A stretch of DNA of 8,906 bases from Pseudomonadota bacterium (GCA_023396465.1 JAEWWF010000364.1:1-8906); one strand, 5' to 3'. Shown: positions 1 to 7,234, counted from the stretch's first letter. Program-made: numbers and translations. Notes: generated from the letters alone by a model not told the origin.

Positions 1-59
1 TAGTTTTTCGTCTTCAAGCCGGCCACCACCAGCGCACAGGAGAGACGAGAAAAGGAATT

Positions 60-79
60 GGAGGGAGCGCCTCCCCTCC
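60..79 (-). terminator. possible terminator hairpin after the diguanylate cyclase
   Basis: On the minus strand, GGAGGGGAG (79-71) can pair with CTCCCTCC (67-60) around a 3-nt GCG loop, giving about 8 bp with one bulged G. The sequence that follows on the minus strand is only moderately T-rich (AATTCCTTTT). It lies about 44 nt past the cyclase stop. This makes a plausible but weak factor-independent terminator. The rest of 1-122 shows no gene I can support. Confidence 0.4.
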
Positions 80-90
80 CTCGCATCCTT

Positions 91-114
91 CTTGGTGTCT
101 TGGTGTCTTGGTGG
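91..114. repeat. three-copy 8-bp direct repeat
   Basis: Three contiguous octamers lie at 91-98, 99-106 and 107-114: CTTGGTGT, CTTGGTGT, CTTGGTGG. They sit 9 nt past the stop codon of the diguanylate cyclase in its direction of transcription. Related tandem ACCAAGAC tracts occur as intergenic repeats in various bacteria (general recollection, not checked). No coding role is evident. Confidence 0.6.
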
Positions 115-122
115 TTAACCCG

Positions 123-2624
123 TCACACCGGCGCCGGAGCCGGCGCCGTTTCGGCCTCGACCGCCGCGCCGGGCTCGTAGAACTGGTGGTTCTTTTTGCC
201 CTGGGCCTTGGCGGCGTACATGGCGGTGTCGGCGTTGCGCAGCAGTTCCTCGCAGTCGGCGGCATCGACGGGGAACAGGGCGATGCCGATGGAGGCCGAG
301 ACCCGGCCCTCGCGGCCGCCGAGGTCGAAGGGCATTTCCAGGGTGCGGATGATGCGCTGGGCGACGATGGCGGCGCCGGCGCGGCCTTCCACGTTGTCCA
401 TGATCACCGTGAACTCGTCGCCGCCCAGACGCGCCACCGTGTCGCTTTCACGCACACATCCGCGCAGCCGCTGGGCGGCCCCCTTCAGAAGCTCGTCGCC
501 AGCCTCGTGGCCAAGGGTGTCGTTGACCGCCTTGAAGCCGTCCAGATCAATGAACATGAGGCCGACGGTGACACCGGTGCGCCGCGCCGACACCACCGAG
601 TGGTTCAGGCGGTCGATGAACAGCGCCCGATTGGGCAGGCCGGTGAGCGCGTCGTAGTTGGCCTGATAGCGGATGCGCTCCTCGTCGCGCTTGCGCTGGG
701 TGATGTCGTTGACCACCACCACGAACTGATGCATGCCGTCGCCGTTTTCCTCCGGCACGGCGGAGGCGGCGATGCGCGAGGCGTATTCCTCGCCGCCGGG
801 TCGGCACGACCACTGTTCGCCGACCCAGTGACCGGCCGCATGCAGGCCATCCAGCATGGTCGCCATGTCGAACTCGCCGCAGCCGAACACAGCTCCGACG
901 GAGCAGCCGATGAGGTCGCCGACCGCATGGCCGGTGATGGTGGCGAAGGCCGGGTTGGCGGTGGTGACGGTGCCGTCGGCGGAACAGACGGCGATGCCCT
1001 CGGCGGTGGTCTCGAACACCGTGGCGGCGACGCGCAGCCGATCCTCGGCCTTCTTGCGCTCGCTGATGTCACGGAACAGCACCACGGCACCCGAGCGGAC
1101 GCCGTTGTCCTCGATGGGGGCGGAGGCGTATTCGGCCTCGAAGCTGGAGCCGTCACGGCGCAGCAGGGTCAGTTCGGTACGGTCGTGGAACATGCCGCGG
1201 CGCAGGGCGGCCCGCACCGGCACCGCCCGGCCGATGCGGCGGGTGTCGCCATGGCGGAAGACGTTGGCGGCATCCTTGCCGACCAGCGCCGCCCGGTCCC
1301 ACCCCAGCATCTCCGCCGCCGCCGGGTTGGCGACGGTGATCATGCCGGTGTTGTCGAGCGCCACGATGCCATCGCCGGCACTTTCCAGGATGGACTCGCT
1401 CTGCCGCGACAGCGCCCGCAGTTCCTCGGTGCGCTCGCGGACGTGGGATTCCAGCTGCTCGCTGTAGCGCCTCTGGGCCGCCTCCGCCCGCTTGCGTTCT
1501 GTGATGTCGCGGATGACGCCGGTATAAAGGCGTGAGCGGCCGATGCGCATTTCCGCCAGCGACAGCTCGATGGGGAACACCGTGCCGTCCTTGCGCATGC
1601 CCTCCAGCTCGCGCGAGCGGGCGAAAGCCTTGGACTGTCCACCGCCGTGGTAGGCCGCCAGATGGCCGTCGTGATAGGCGGCGTAGCGGGTCGGCATCAG
1701 CACCGACAGGTTGCGGCCCACCAATTCATTGCGCTTCCAGCCGAACAGGCGCTCTGCGGCCGGGTTCACCGACTGGATGAGGCCGCGCTCGTCGGCGGTG
1801 ACGATGCCTTCCGCCACCGTGTCGAGCACCCCCTGGAGGCGTGCTTCGCGCTCGCGCAGGGCCTCGGCGGACCGCATGCGGTCTGAAATGTCGCGCCCTT
1901 CGATCATGTACCCGCGGGCACCGAAAGGGATGACACGCACCTCCACATCGTGAACGGCACCGTCCAGCCCCACCATCTTCAGCGGCAAGACCCCCGACTC
2001 CCCGGCCAGCACGTCGAGCCCAAGGTCGATGATGTCGCGGTAGTCGGCATGCACCAGATCGGCGAAACGCTGGCTCAGGAGGTCGTCGGCACGGCTGCCG
2101 CCCAGCAGGGTGCGGGCGGCGGCATTGACCACGAGCAGCCGCTCGTCCTGCACCACCACGATGAGGTTGAGCGACATCTCCACCAGATTGCGGTAGCGGT
2201 GCTCGCTTTCCAGCAGATTGGCGACGGAGCGGGCCCGCTCGGTGACGTCGCGGGCATGGATGAGAACCGCTTCCCCCTCTTCGTCGCCCGACAAGGTTGA
2301 CGGCGGGCTCGGTGCCACCCGGCTGGCCTTCAGCTCCACCTCCACCACCACCCCGTCCAGGGTGGACAGCAGCAGCGGCATGGCGCCGCCATCATCGGCC
2401 AGCACCCCGAGCCCCATGTCGACGATGTCGCGGTAATCGCCATGCACCAGATCACGGAACGGTCGCCCGATCAGCACCGCACGTCCGGCCGCTGGCCCCG
2501 CAAGCAGTCGGTGACCGGCGGTGTTGATCCACACGATCCGGCCCTCGCGGCAGACACAGACGAGGTCATCCACCAGTTCCGCGAACTGGCGGCTCCATTC
2601 CCCGATGAGCGACGATGATCCCAT
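123..2624 (-). CDS. five-PAS diguanylate cyclase with a FixL-like PAS
   Basis: Predicted cytoplasmic sensor enzyme that makes c-di-GMP from two GTP. From the chosen ATG at 2624 (833 aa) it has five PAS domains at about 10-130, 140-250, 258-377, 406-524 and 529-647, then a GGDEF domain at about 656-817. The active-site GGDEF is at 734-738, FIDLDGFK begins at 692, and the product-inhibition I-site RESD is at 725-728, exactly five residues before GGDEF. There is no EAL domain and no transmembrane segment, so synthesis only is expected. PAS3 resembles the FixL haem-PAS and keeps a His at 318 and an Arg at 338. PAS1 and PAS2 are closely similar to each other. The frame is open to an ATG at 2717 (864 aa), but the extra 31 residues are Arg/Pro-rich and lack an SD, whereas AAAGAG precedes 2624. 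The start lies 119 nt past the msrQ stop, so co-transcription with msrPQ is possible. The ligand is unproven. Confidence 0.93.
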   Translation of the reverse strand: MGSSSLIGEWSRQFAELVDDLVCVCREGRIVWINTAGHRLLAGPAAGRAVLIGRPFRDLVHGDYRDIVDMGLGVLADDGGAMPLLLSTLDGVVVEVELKASRVAPSPPSTLSGDEEGEAVLIHARDVTERARSVANLLESEHRYRNLVEMSLNLIVVVQDERLLVVNAAARTLLGGSRADDLLSQRFADLVHADYRDIIDLGLDVLAGESGVLPLKMVGLDGAVHDVEVRVIPFGARGYMIEGRDISDRMRSAEALREREARLQGVLDTVAEGIVTADERGLIQSVNPAAERLFGWKRNELVGRNLSVLMPTRYAAYHDGHLAAYHGGGQSKAFARSRELEGMRKDGTVFPIELSLAEMRIGRSRLYTGVIRDITERKRAEAAQRRYSEQLESHVRERTEELRALSRQSESILESAGDGIVALDNTGMITVANPAAAEMLGWDRAALVGKDAANVFRHGDTRRIGRAVPVRAALRRGMFHDRTELTLLRRDGSSFEAEYASAPIEDNGVRSGAVVLFRDISERKKAEDRLRVAATVFETTAEGIAVCSADGTVTTANPAFATITGHAVGDLIGCSVGAVFGCGEFDMATMLDGLHAAGHWVGEQWSCRPGGEEYASRIAASAVPEENGDGMHQFVVVVNDITQRKRDEERIRYQANYDALTGLPNRALFIDRLNHSVVSARRTGVTVGLMFIDLDGFKAVNDTLGHEAGDELLKGAAQRLRGCVRESDTVARLGGDEFTVIMDNVEGRAGAAIVAQRIIRTLEMPFDLGGREGRVSASIGIALFPVDAADCEELLRNADTAMYAAKAQGKKNHQFYEPGAAVEAETAPAPAPV

Positions 2625-2727
2625 TCCGGGCTCTTTACCCCCAGGCCGCGGACGAACAGGTGGCCGCCCGCTCCCAGCACGCGCGGTTGGCCGAAGGCAT
2701 GATGAGGCTTCCGCCACCGCCGCACAA

Positions 2728-2741
2728 CTGCCTAATGGCAG
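2728..2741 (-). terminator. small inverted repeat after msrQ
   Basis: CTGCC-TAAT-GGCAG is a perfect 5-bp stem with a 4-nt loop, starting 2 nt past the msrQ stop codon on the minus strand. No T-run follows, so it is a weak pause or processing site at best. It would not reliably separate msrQ from the downstream cyclase gene. Confidence 0.25.
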
Positions 2742-2743
2742 GG

Positions 2744-3423
2744 TTATGACCTATGCGATAGGCGCCGCCGCCCTTGCACCGGACCTGTGGGCGAGCCCCC
2801 GGCCCGGCGACGGCGCCAAGCCTTCAGCACCGGCCGCGACGCCAGAAGACCGGCGAGCACGACGCCATGCAAAATCGGCGGCCCGTAGTCCGCTTTCACC
2901 ATCAGCGCATGGTGCGCCACCGCCAGGACGGCGGCGGGGTAGACCAGCCGGTGCAGCGCCTGCCAACGGACCCCGCCAAGGCGCCGCACCATGGCCTTGG
3001 GCGAGGTGGCCGCCAGGGCGATCAGAACGACGAAGGCGGCCATGCCGACGGTGATGTAGGTGCGCTTGACCACGTCGGCCCAGATACGGGCGACATCGAA
3101 TCCCTGATCGAGACCGGCATAGAGCAGCAGGTGCAGGACGGCGTAGAAGAAGGCGAACAGCCCGAGCATGCGTCGCAGCCGCGCCAGCCACCCGAGGCCG
3201 GTCAGCAACCGCAGCGGCGTCACCGCCAGCGCCACCAGCAGCATCCGCAGGGCCCAGTCGCCGCTGAAGCGCACCATGGCTTCCACCGGATTGGCACCGA
3301 GGTCGCCCCACAGGCCAAGACCCGCCAGCCGCAAGGCCATCTCGATCAACGGAATGAGGGCGGCGGCGAAGACCAGCGGCTTCAGCGCGCGCGATCGGCC
3401 GGCCGCCTCCGCCCAGGCGCGGA

Positions 3424-3433
<10 letters not shown>
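2744..3433 (-). CDS. msrQ: MsrQ, haem-binding membrane subunit of the MsrPQ system
   Basis: Inner-membrane b-type haem protein (formerly YedZ, ferric-reductase-like transmembrane fold) that passes electrons from the quinone pool or cytoplasmic flavin reductase to MsrP for repair of oxidised periplasmic proteins. The 229-aa product has about six hydrophobic segments (roughly 18-38, 60-77, 88-108, 125-143, 163-178, 186-200). The family block LGANPVEAM lies at 45-53 and RFSGDWALR at 55-63. Candidate haem-ligand histidines are H101, H161 and H174/H175, in the positions conserved in the family. The Arg-rich C-terminal tail is consistent with a cytoplasmic end. The start is a GTG that overlaps the 3' end of msrP by 10 nt (3424-3433), which implies translational coupling. 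Length is normal for MsrQ. Confidence 0.93.
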
Positions 3434-4419
<986 letters not shown>

Positions 4420-4441
4420 GGCGCGACTCCTGCTGTCTCTA

Positions 4442-4460
4442 GGCCGATATAGATACGGCC
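4442..4460 (-). promoter_or_regulatory. AT-rich dyad in the msrP leader
   Basis: GGCCG and CGGCC flank a 9-nt AT-rich centre (ATATAGATA), ending 22 nt upstream of the msrP start. The minus-strand core contains TATCTATAT, which could serve as a -10 element or an operator core. No confident -35 is seen. A second small inverted repeat, GTGAC-N4-GTCAC, lies at 4487-4500 over the stop codon of the upstream gene. Function is unknown. Confidence 0.3.
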
Positions 4461-4496
4461 GGTGGCACCCCGCGAGTCACAGCCGCGTGACGACGG

Positions 4497-4877
4497 TCAC
4501 AGAGTGGTGAGCGGCACTGCCAGCGGTTTCCCATCGGGCGGGTTGATCAGTGCCTTCGGTCCCAGCCGGCGAACGAACCAGCCGCGCCGCTCCGCCTCCG
4601 CCACCAGAACCGTCGGAGCAACGGCGTTGAAGCCGTGCAGATGATCGGCGTAGGAGCCGCCGCCAGCCCAATGCGCCACCTCCTGCGCCAGTTGCCCATC
4701 GGTGAGACGCCAGGCGGCCCGCGCCTGCCAGGCGGCCGACACCTGCTCCAGCCCGCCAGCACCGATGCGCGCCGCCAAGTGGCGCTCCTCCAGCGCCGCC
4801 CGCAGGGCCTGCCAGGTATCATGCTCGTCAACCAGCGCAAGCGCCGCCCGCAGGTCGGGAGTTTCATGTAGGGTCAT
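4497..4877 (-). CDS. hypothetical 126-aa protein
   Basis: I do not recognise this protein. It is soluble, with no signal peptide, transmembrane segment or cysteine. The first 70 residues look helical and are Ala/Leu/Glu-rich, with tryptophans at 22, 50, 56 and 70. A Gly-rich turn (AGGGS, 71-75) is followed by a His-containing stretch (HLHGFN, 79-84). The C-terminus is probably beta-rich (GWFVRRLGPKALINPPDGK, 99-117). The ATG at 4877 is preceded by GAGGG at a suitable distance. It is divergent from the ECF sigma gene and lies 77 nt upstream of msrP on the same strand, so it may be the first gene of an msrPQ transcript. Coding is supported by its length, the RBS and tight packing. Confidence 0.7.
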   Translation of the reverse strand: MTLHETPDLRAALALVDEHDTWQALRAALEERHLAARIGAGGLEQVSAAWQARAAWRLTDGQLAQEVAHWAGGGSYADHLHGFNAVAPTVLVAEAERRGWFVRRLGPKALINPPDGKPLAVPLTTL

Positions 4878-4933
4878 GGCATCATCCCTCAGCGTCGTCA
4901 GAGTTACCTCTTACGCGCGCCGGCCCCCCGTTT

Positions 4934-4959
4934 GGAACCCCCTGAGTCCAATGCCGGTT
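4934..4959 (+). promoter_or_regulatory. EcfG-type general stress promoter for the ECF sigma gene
   Basis: GGAAC at 4934-4938 is followed after 17 nt by GGTT at 4956-4959. The known consensus for EcfG/SigT general stress sigma factors is GGAAC-N16/17-CGTT, so only one position of the -10 differs. It points towards the ECF sigma gene that starts at 5146, leaving a leader of about 180 nt. Autoregulation of ecfG genes from such promoters is common in the class. The match is by eye, not a scored matrix search. Confidence 0.55.
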
Positions 4960-5145
4960 GAATTATCGTCCCGCCTCGGCTGTTTCGCTTGGCCTTCGGG
5001 CAGGGGGGAGGCCAGACTAAGGGCACGGGAGCGAGACGACACGACGCACCGCCGGCCCCTCCATCGGGATCGGACGGGGTGATCGACGGCGGGCTGGCTC
5101 GGGCGGCGGCTGTCGACTGTATGGGGCCCGATCAGGACGGCAGGA

Positions 5146-5634
5146 ATGGAAGAGCGCAGACGACTGATGCTGGAGGAGCTGCCCAGGCTCCGACGGTATG
5201 CCCGGATGCTTGTACGCGATCAGGCGCGGGCCGACGACCTGGTGCAGGAATGTCTTGTTCGGGCTATAGGCGCATTGGCGAGTTTCCAGCCGGGAACAAA
5301 CATGCGGGCGTGGCTGTTTACGATTTTGCGAAACACGCTGTACAACGAAACCAAGCGCGCCCGCCGCATGGTGGAGCAGACCGAGGAGCCGGTATCGGCC
5401 GTCTCCGGCGGACAGGAAGAAGCGCTGGCCATGCGGGACGTGCAACGTGCCTTCAACAGTCTGCCGGACATCCAGAAAGAAGTCGTGCTGCTGGTGGCGG
5501 TGGAAGGAATGGAATACGAGGACGCCGCCGCCGTGCTCGGCGTGCCGGTGGGCACCGTGAAATCGCGGTTGTCGCGCGCACGGCAGGACATCAGGGATTT
5601 CCTTAACCCCGCGAGATCCAAGGGGGGAGGATGA
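5146..5634 (+). CDS. ECF sigma factor, probably the EcfG-like general stress sigma
   Basis: Group 4 sigma-70 factor directing RNA polymerase to stress promoters. The 162-aa product has region 2 at about 1-75, with DDLVQE at 30-35 and FQPGTNMRAWLFTILRN at 47-63, a wording typical of EcfG and related alphaproteobacterial ECFs. A variable linker runs from about 75 to 98. Region 4 spans about 100-150 with the helix-turn-helix YEDAAAVLGVPVGTVKSRL at 124-142. It lacks a C-terminal extension. AGGA lies about 9 nt before the ATG at 5146. It is preceded by a GGAAC-type promoter and followed by a small anti-sigma gene and phyR, which suggests the GSR sigma. Region 4 also resembles RpoE-like ECFs controlled by membrane anti-sigmas, so the exact subgroup needs a phylogeny. 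Confidence 0.9.
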   Translation: MEERRRLMLEELPRLRRYARMLVRDQARADDLVQECLVRAIGALASFQPGTNMRAWLFTILRNTLYNETKRARRMVEQTEEPVSAVSGGQEEALAMRDVQRAFNSLPDIQKEVVLLVAVEGMEYEDAAAVLGVPVGTVKSRLSRARQDIRDFLNPARSKGGG

Positions 5635-5652
5635 ATAACGGCTGGATACCAA

Positions 5653-5895
5653 ATGACAGCGCAGATGATTTACGGCACCGTGGCCCTTGACGCCACCATC
5701 GACGACTATCTGGCGGGGCGCCTGTCTGCCTCTGATCGGTCGCGCCTGGAAACGCTGATCGAGCAGGATCCGGCGGTACGCCAGCGCGTCGATGTGCTGC
5801 GGGCGCAGGAGGAGGCCTTGCGCCATCTCGGCTCCGACATTCTCGACGAACCGGTGCCGGAGCATCTGCTGGCCGCCCTGGGCCTGCCCAAGTAG
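5653..5895 (+). CDS. short soluble anti-sigma factor (NepR-like or truncated RseA/RskA-like)
   Basis: Predicted inhibitor of the sigma factor encoded just upstream. The 80-aa protein has helices around 12-24, 25-42 and 44-61, then LDEPVPEHLLAALG at 64-77. The pattern DDYLAGRLS...RLETLIEQDP...LRAQEEALR is the cytoplasmic sigma-binding domain seen in many larger membrane anti-sigma factors. Here it stops before any membrane segment and has no zinc-binding His/Cys set. The EPVPxxLLAAL tail also resembles the short conserved core of NepR, the anti-sigma that PhyR removes. Position between the sigma gene and phyR favours a NepR role. The start at 5653 has no clear SD at normal distance. The strong GGGGGGAGG at 5622-5630 ends 22 nt upstream, so coupling to sigma translation is likely. 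No in-frame start is available between the upstream stop at 5632 and 5653. Confidence 0.75.
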   Translation: MTAQMIYGTVALDATIDDYLAGRLSASDRSRLETLIEQDPAVRQRVDVLRAQEEALRHLGSDILDEPVPEHLLAALGLPK

Positions 5896-5934
5896 CCGGG
5901 TAGCCGGCCCCTTCCCTCCGAGTCGCATTGCCAT

Positions 5935-5964
5935 CGCGCCCGCCTGCCCCCGCAGGCGGGCGCG
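5935..5964 (+). terminator. perfect 13-bp GC hairpin after the anti-sigma gene
   Basis: CGCGCCCGCCTGC (5935-5947) pairs perfectly with GCAGGCGGGCGCG (5952-5964) around a CCCC loop. It begins 39 nt past the anti-sigma stop codon. Only AGTCGTT follows, so the T-run of a textbook terminator is missing. It probably ends or stabilises the sigma/anti-sigma transcript. Confidence 0.55.
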
Positions 5965-6186
5965 AGTCGTTGCGCCTCCATTGTGCGATGCAGTGTCGCC
6001 TGTCGACCGATGTCCGTCCACATGTTTCCCGAGGGCCGCTTTTTAGAATAATATTAAAGTGATTTTAGGGCGGGAGCCGGGACAAGCTCTTGGGGCATAT
6101 GACTTTTGGACAGGTAGCCTCGCGGCCTCCGTCCTGCCTCCAAAGGAGTACCCTTGAACCCCGGTAACCCAAGGATTTTTGCGGCG

Positions 6187-6216
6187 TTGACAGGGTTCGT
6201 TAGAAGGTGACACTAT
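6187..6216 (+). promoter_or_regulatory. possible housekeeping promoter of phyR
   Basis: A perfect TTGACA at 6187-6192 is followed after 18 nt by CACTAT at 6211-6216, a poor -10 match. It would give a leader of about 125 nt before the phyR ATG. No GGAAC-type stress promoter is seen in this intergenic region. Confidence 0.35.
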
Positions 6217-6254
6217 CAGGGCAAGGGGTGTAGGGCGCGCCAACCTGCGGAGGT

Positions 6255-6298
6255 ACTATACGTCCGGTTAAGCGGGGTCATATAGCGGACGATATAGT
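6255..6298 (+). promoter_or_regulatory. long dyad in the phyR leader
   Basis: ACTATACGTCCG (6255-6266) is the reverse complement of CGGACG-a-TATAGT (6286-6298) apart from one extra A, with a 19-nt spacer. That is 12 bp of pairing ending 50 nt before the phyR start. It could be an RNA hairpin acting on phyR expression or a DNA operator. Arms of this length are unlikely by chance in a short spacer. Confidence 0.45.
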
Positions 6299-6348
6299 TG
6301 GGATGGTGTGTCAGCGTTGGGGGACGTGTCACTCGGGGAGTTGAGAGT

Positions 6349-7137
6349 ATGATCACTGTGGTTGATTTGCGAGAAAGGCTCCCACGCCTACGTCGCCATG
6401 CCTACCTTTTGACCGGCAACCGGCATGCTGCCGACGAAGCGGTGACGGCCTGCTTGGCGGCGTTGCCGCGCGATGAAAACGGCGCCCACTTCGCCGCCGA
6501 CGAGGTGGCCCTGTTCCGCTGCTTCCATTCCGCCGTTCTGGCTCCCACCGACCCGATCGCCGGTCCGGACGCCGCCTGCGAAGCCGACGCCGATCTGGCG
6601 GAAACGCGCGACCGCCTGTTCGCGCTGCCGCCGCTGGAGCGGCGCGTGCTGCTGCTGGTGTCGCTGGAGGGCTTCAGCATCGCCGATGCCGCCAGCATTC
6701 TGTGCATCCAGCGCAGCCGGGCGGCGGCGGCGCTGCTGGGCGCGCGCGGTCGCATGGTCCAGCCGCAGCGCCGCCTGCGCGCCATGATCATCGAGGACGA
6801 CCAGATCATCGGCATGGACATCGCCGAAAGCCTTTACGAAATGGGCTATGACGACTGCGTCTACGCCACCAATCGCCGCGAGGCCCTGGAGGCCTTCGGG
6901 GGCGGCGAACCTGATCTGATCATCGCCGACGTGGTGCTGTCCGACGGCCCCTGCGGCATCGAAGTGGCGCGCAATCTGCGCGGCCGGTCCAACGCGCCGG
7001 TGGTGTTCGTCACCGCTTTTCCCGAAATGGCGCTGGCCGACCCGTCGGTTCCCGCCGACCGCGTGCTGCAAAAGCCGTTCAGTCCGCACGCCCTGAAGTC
7101 CATGGTGCGGCGCAGCCTTCAGGTGCCGGCGGCCTGA
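6349..7137 (+). CDS. phyR: PhyR, general stress response regulator (anti-anti-sigma)
   Basis: Master switch of the alphaproteobacterial general stress response. When its receiver is phosphorylated, the sigma-like domain is exposed and sequesters the anti-sigma (NepR), which frees EcfG. The 262-aa product has a sigma-like N-terminal part: a region-2-like helix set at about 1-60 (RLRRHAYLLTGNRHAADEAV) and a region-4-like part at about 88-130 (FALPPLERRVLLLVSLEGFSIADAA). The receiver domain is at about 143-258 with acidic pocket E149/D150/D151, phospho-acceptor D194, T222 and K242. FVTAFPE (220-226) matches the FATGUY signature of PhyR-type receivers. I chose the ATG at 6349 because GGGGAG lies 8 nt upstream. 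An in-frame TTG at 6298 would add 17 unconvincing residues. No cognate HWE/HisKA2 kinase is encoded in the window. Confidence 0.95.
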   Translation: MITVVDLRERLPRLRRHAYLLTGNRHAADEAVTACLAALPRDENGAHFAADEVALFRCFHSAVLAPTDPIAGPDAACEADADLAETRDRLFALPPLERRVLLLVSLEGFSIADAASILCIQRSRAAAALLGARGRMVQPQRRLRAMIIEDDQIIGMDIAESLYEMGYDDCVYATNRREALEAFGGGEPDLIIADVVLSDGPCGIEVARNLRGRSNAPVVFVTAFPEMALADPSVPADRVLQKPFSPHALKSMVRRSLQVPAA

Positions 7138-7154
7138 CCGGCCACCGCGGCCGG
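7138..7154 (+). terminator. small hairpin after phyR
   Basis: CCGGCC (7138-7143) pairs with GGCCGG (7149-7154) directly after the phyR stop codon. A run of eight T lies at about 7178-7185, some 23 nt further, which is too far for a standard intrinsic terminator. Weak candidate. Confidence 0.3.
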
Positions 7155-7204
7155 GCTCGCCTTCGCGACCATGGGACTTTTTTTGAAGGGATGAATTTTC
7201 CGAC

Positions 7205-7229
7205 GGAACACCATTCCGGCCCGGCTGTT
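7205..7229 (+). promoter_or_regulatory. EcfG-type general stress promoter downstream of phyR
   Basis: GGAAC at 7205-7209 and TGTT at 7226-7229 are separated by 16 nt. This fits the GSR consensus GGAAC-N16/17-CGTT except for one -10 base. Expected transcription start is about 7235. The first thing transcribed would be the candidate small RNA. The 54-aa gene and lipid kinase lie further downstream. GAACA (7206-7210) and TGTTC (7226-7230) also form an inverted repeat. Confidence 0.6.
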
Positions 7230-7234
7230 CTAAA

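Larger units (their letters stand above)
5896..6348 (+). other. 453-bp non-coding region ahead of phyR
   Basis: No protein gene is supported here. After the GC hairpin at 5935-5964 the composition drops sharply to an AT-rich patch at about 6041-6066. A bulged stem pairs TTTGGACAGG (6105-6114) with CCTG-cc-TCCAAA (6133-6144). Then CCTTG (6152-6156) can pair with CAAGG (6170-6174), followed by ATTTTT, a weak terminator-like signal. A consensus -35 and a long dyad follow, listed separately. It may contain an unrecognised RNA or a regulated leader. Confidence 0.5.

Noticed and set aside
123..400. Possible EAL phosphodiesterase domain at the cyclase C-terminus
   Set aside because: The protein ends about 16 residues after the GGDEF domain with an Ala/Pro/Glu tail and a genuine stop codon.
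108..1535. Long plus-strand frame of 475 codons
   Set aside because: It is antisense to the PAS-GGDEF gene, whose protein has clear domains. The frame is an artefact of high GC, with Gly/His/Ala-rich content and no motifs.
4945..4990. Minus-strand promoter for the 126-aa gene (TTGGAC)
   Set aside because: No acceptable -10 element at 16-18 nt, so not supported.
6187..6215. Possible tRNA (GGTTCG box at about 6195)
   Set aside because: No CC after the box at the right distance, and no acceptor stem or anticodon arm can be formed.
6043..6243. 66-codon minus-strand frame in the phyR upstream region
   Set aside because: No ribosome binding site or recognisable features. Its 3' end is the AT-rich patch, and the region shows RNA-like structure instead.
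6298..6348. TTG start adding 17 residues to PhyR
   Set aside because: The extension does not resemble PhyR proteins, overlaps the dyad, and has no SD. The ATG at 6349 has one.
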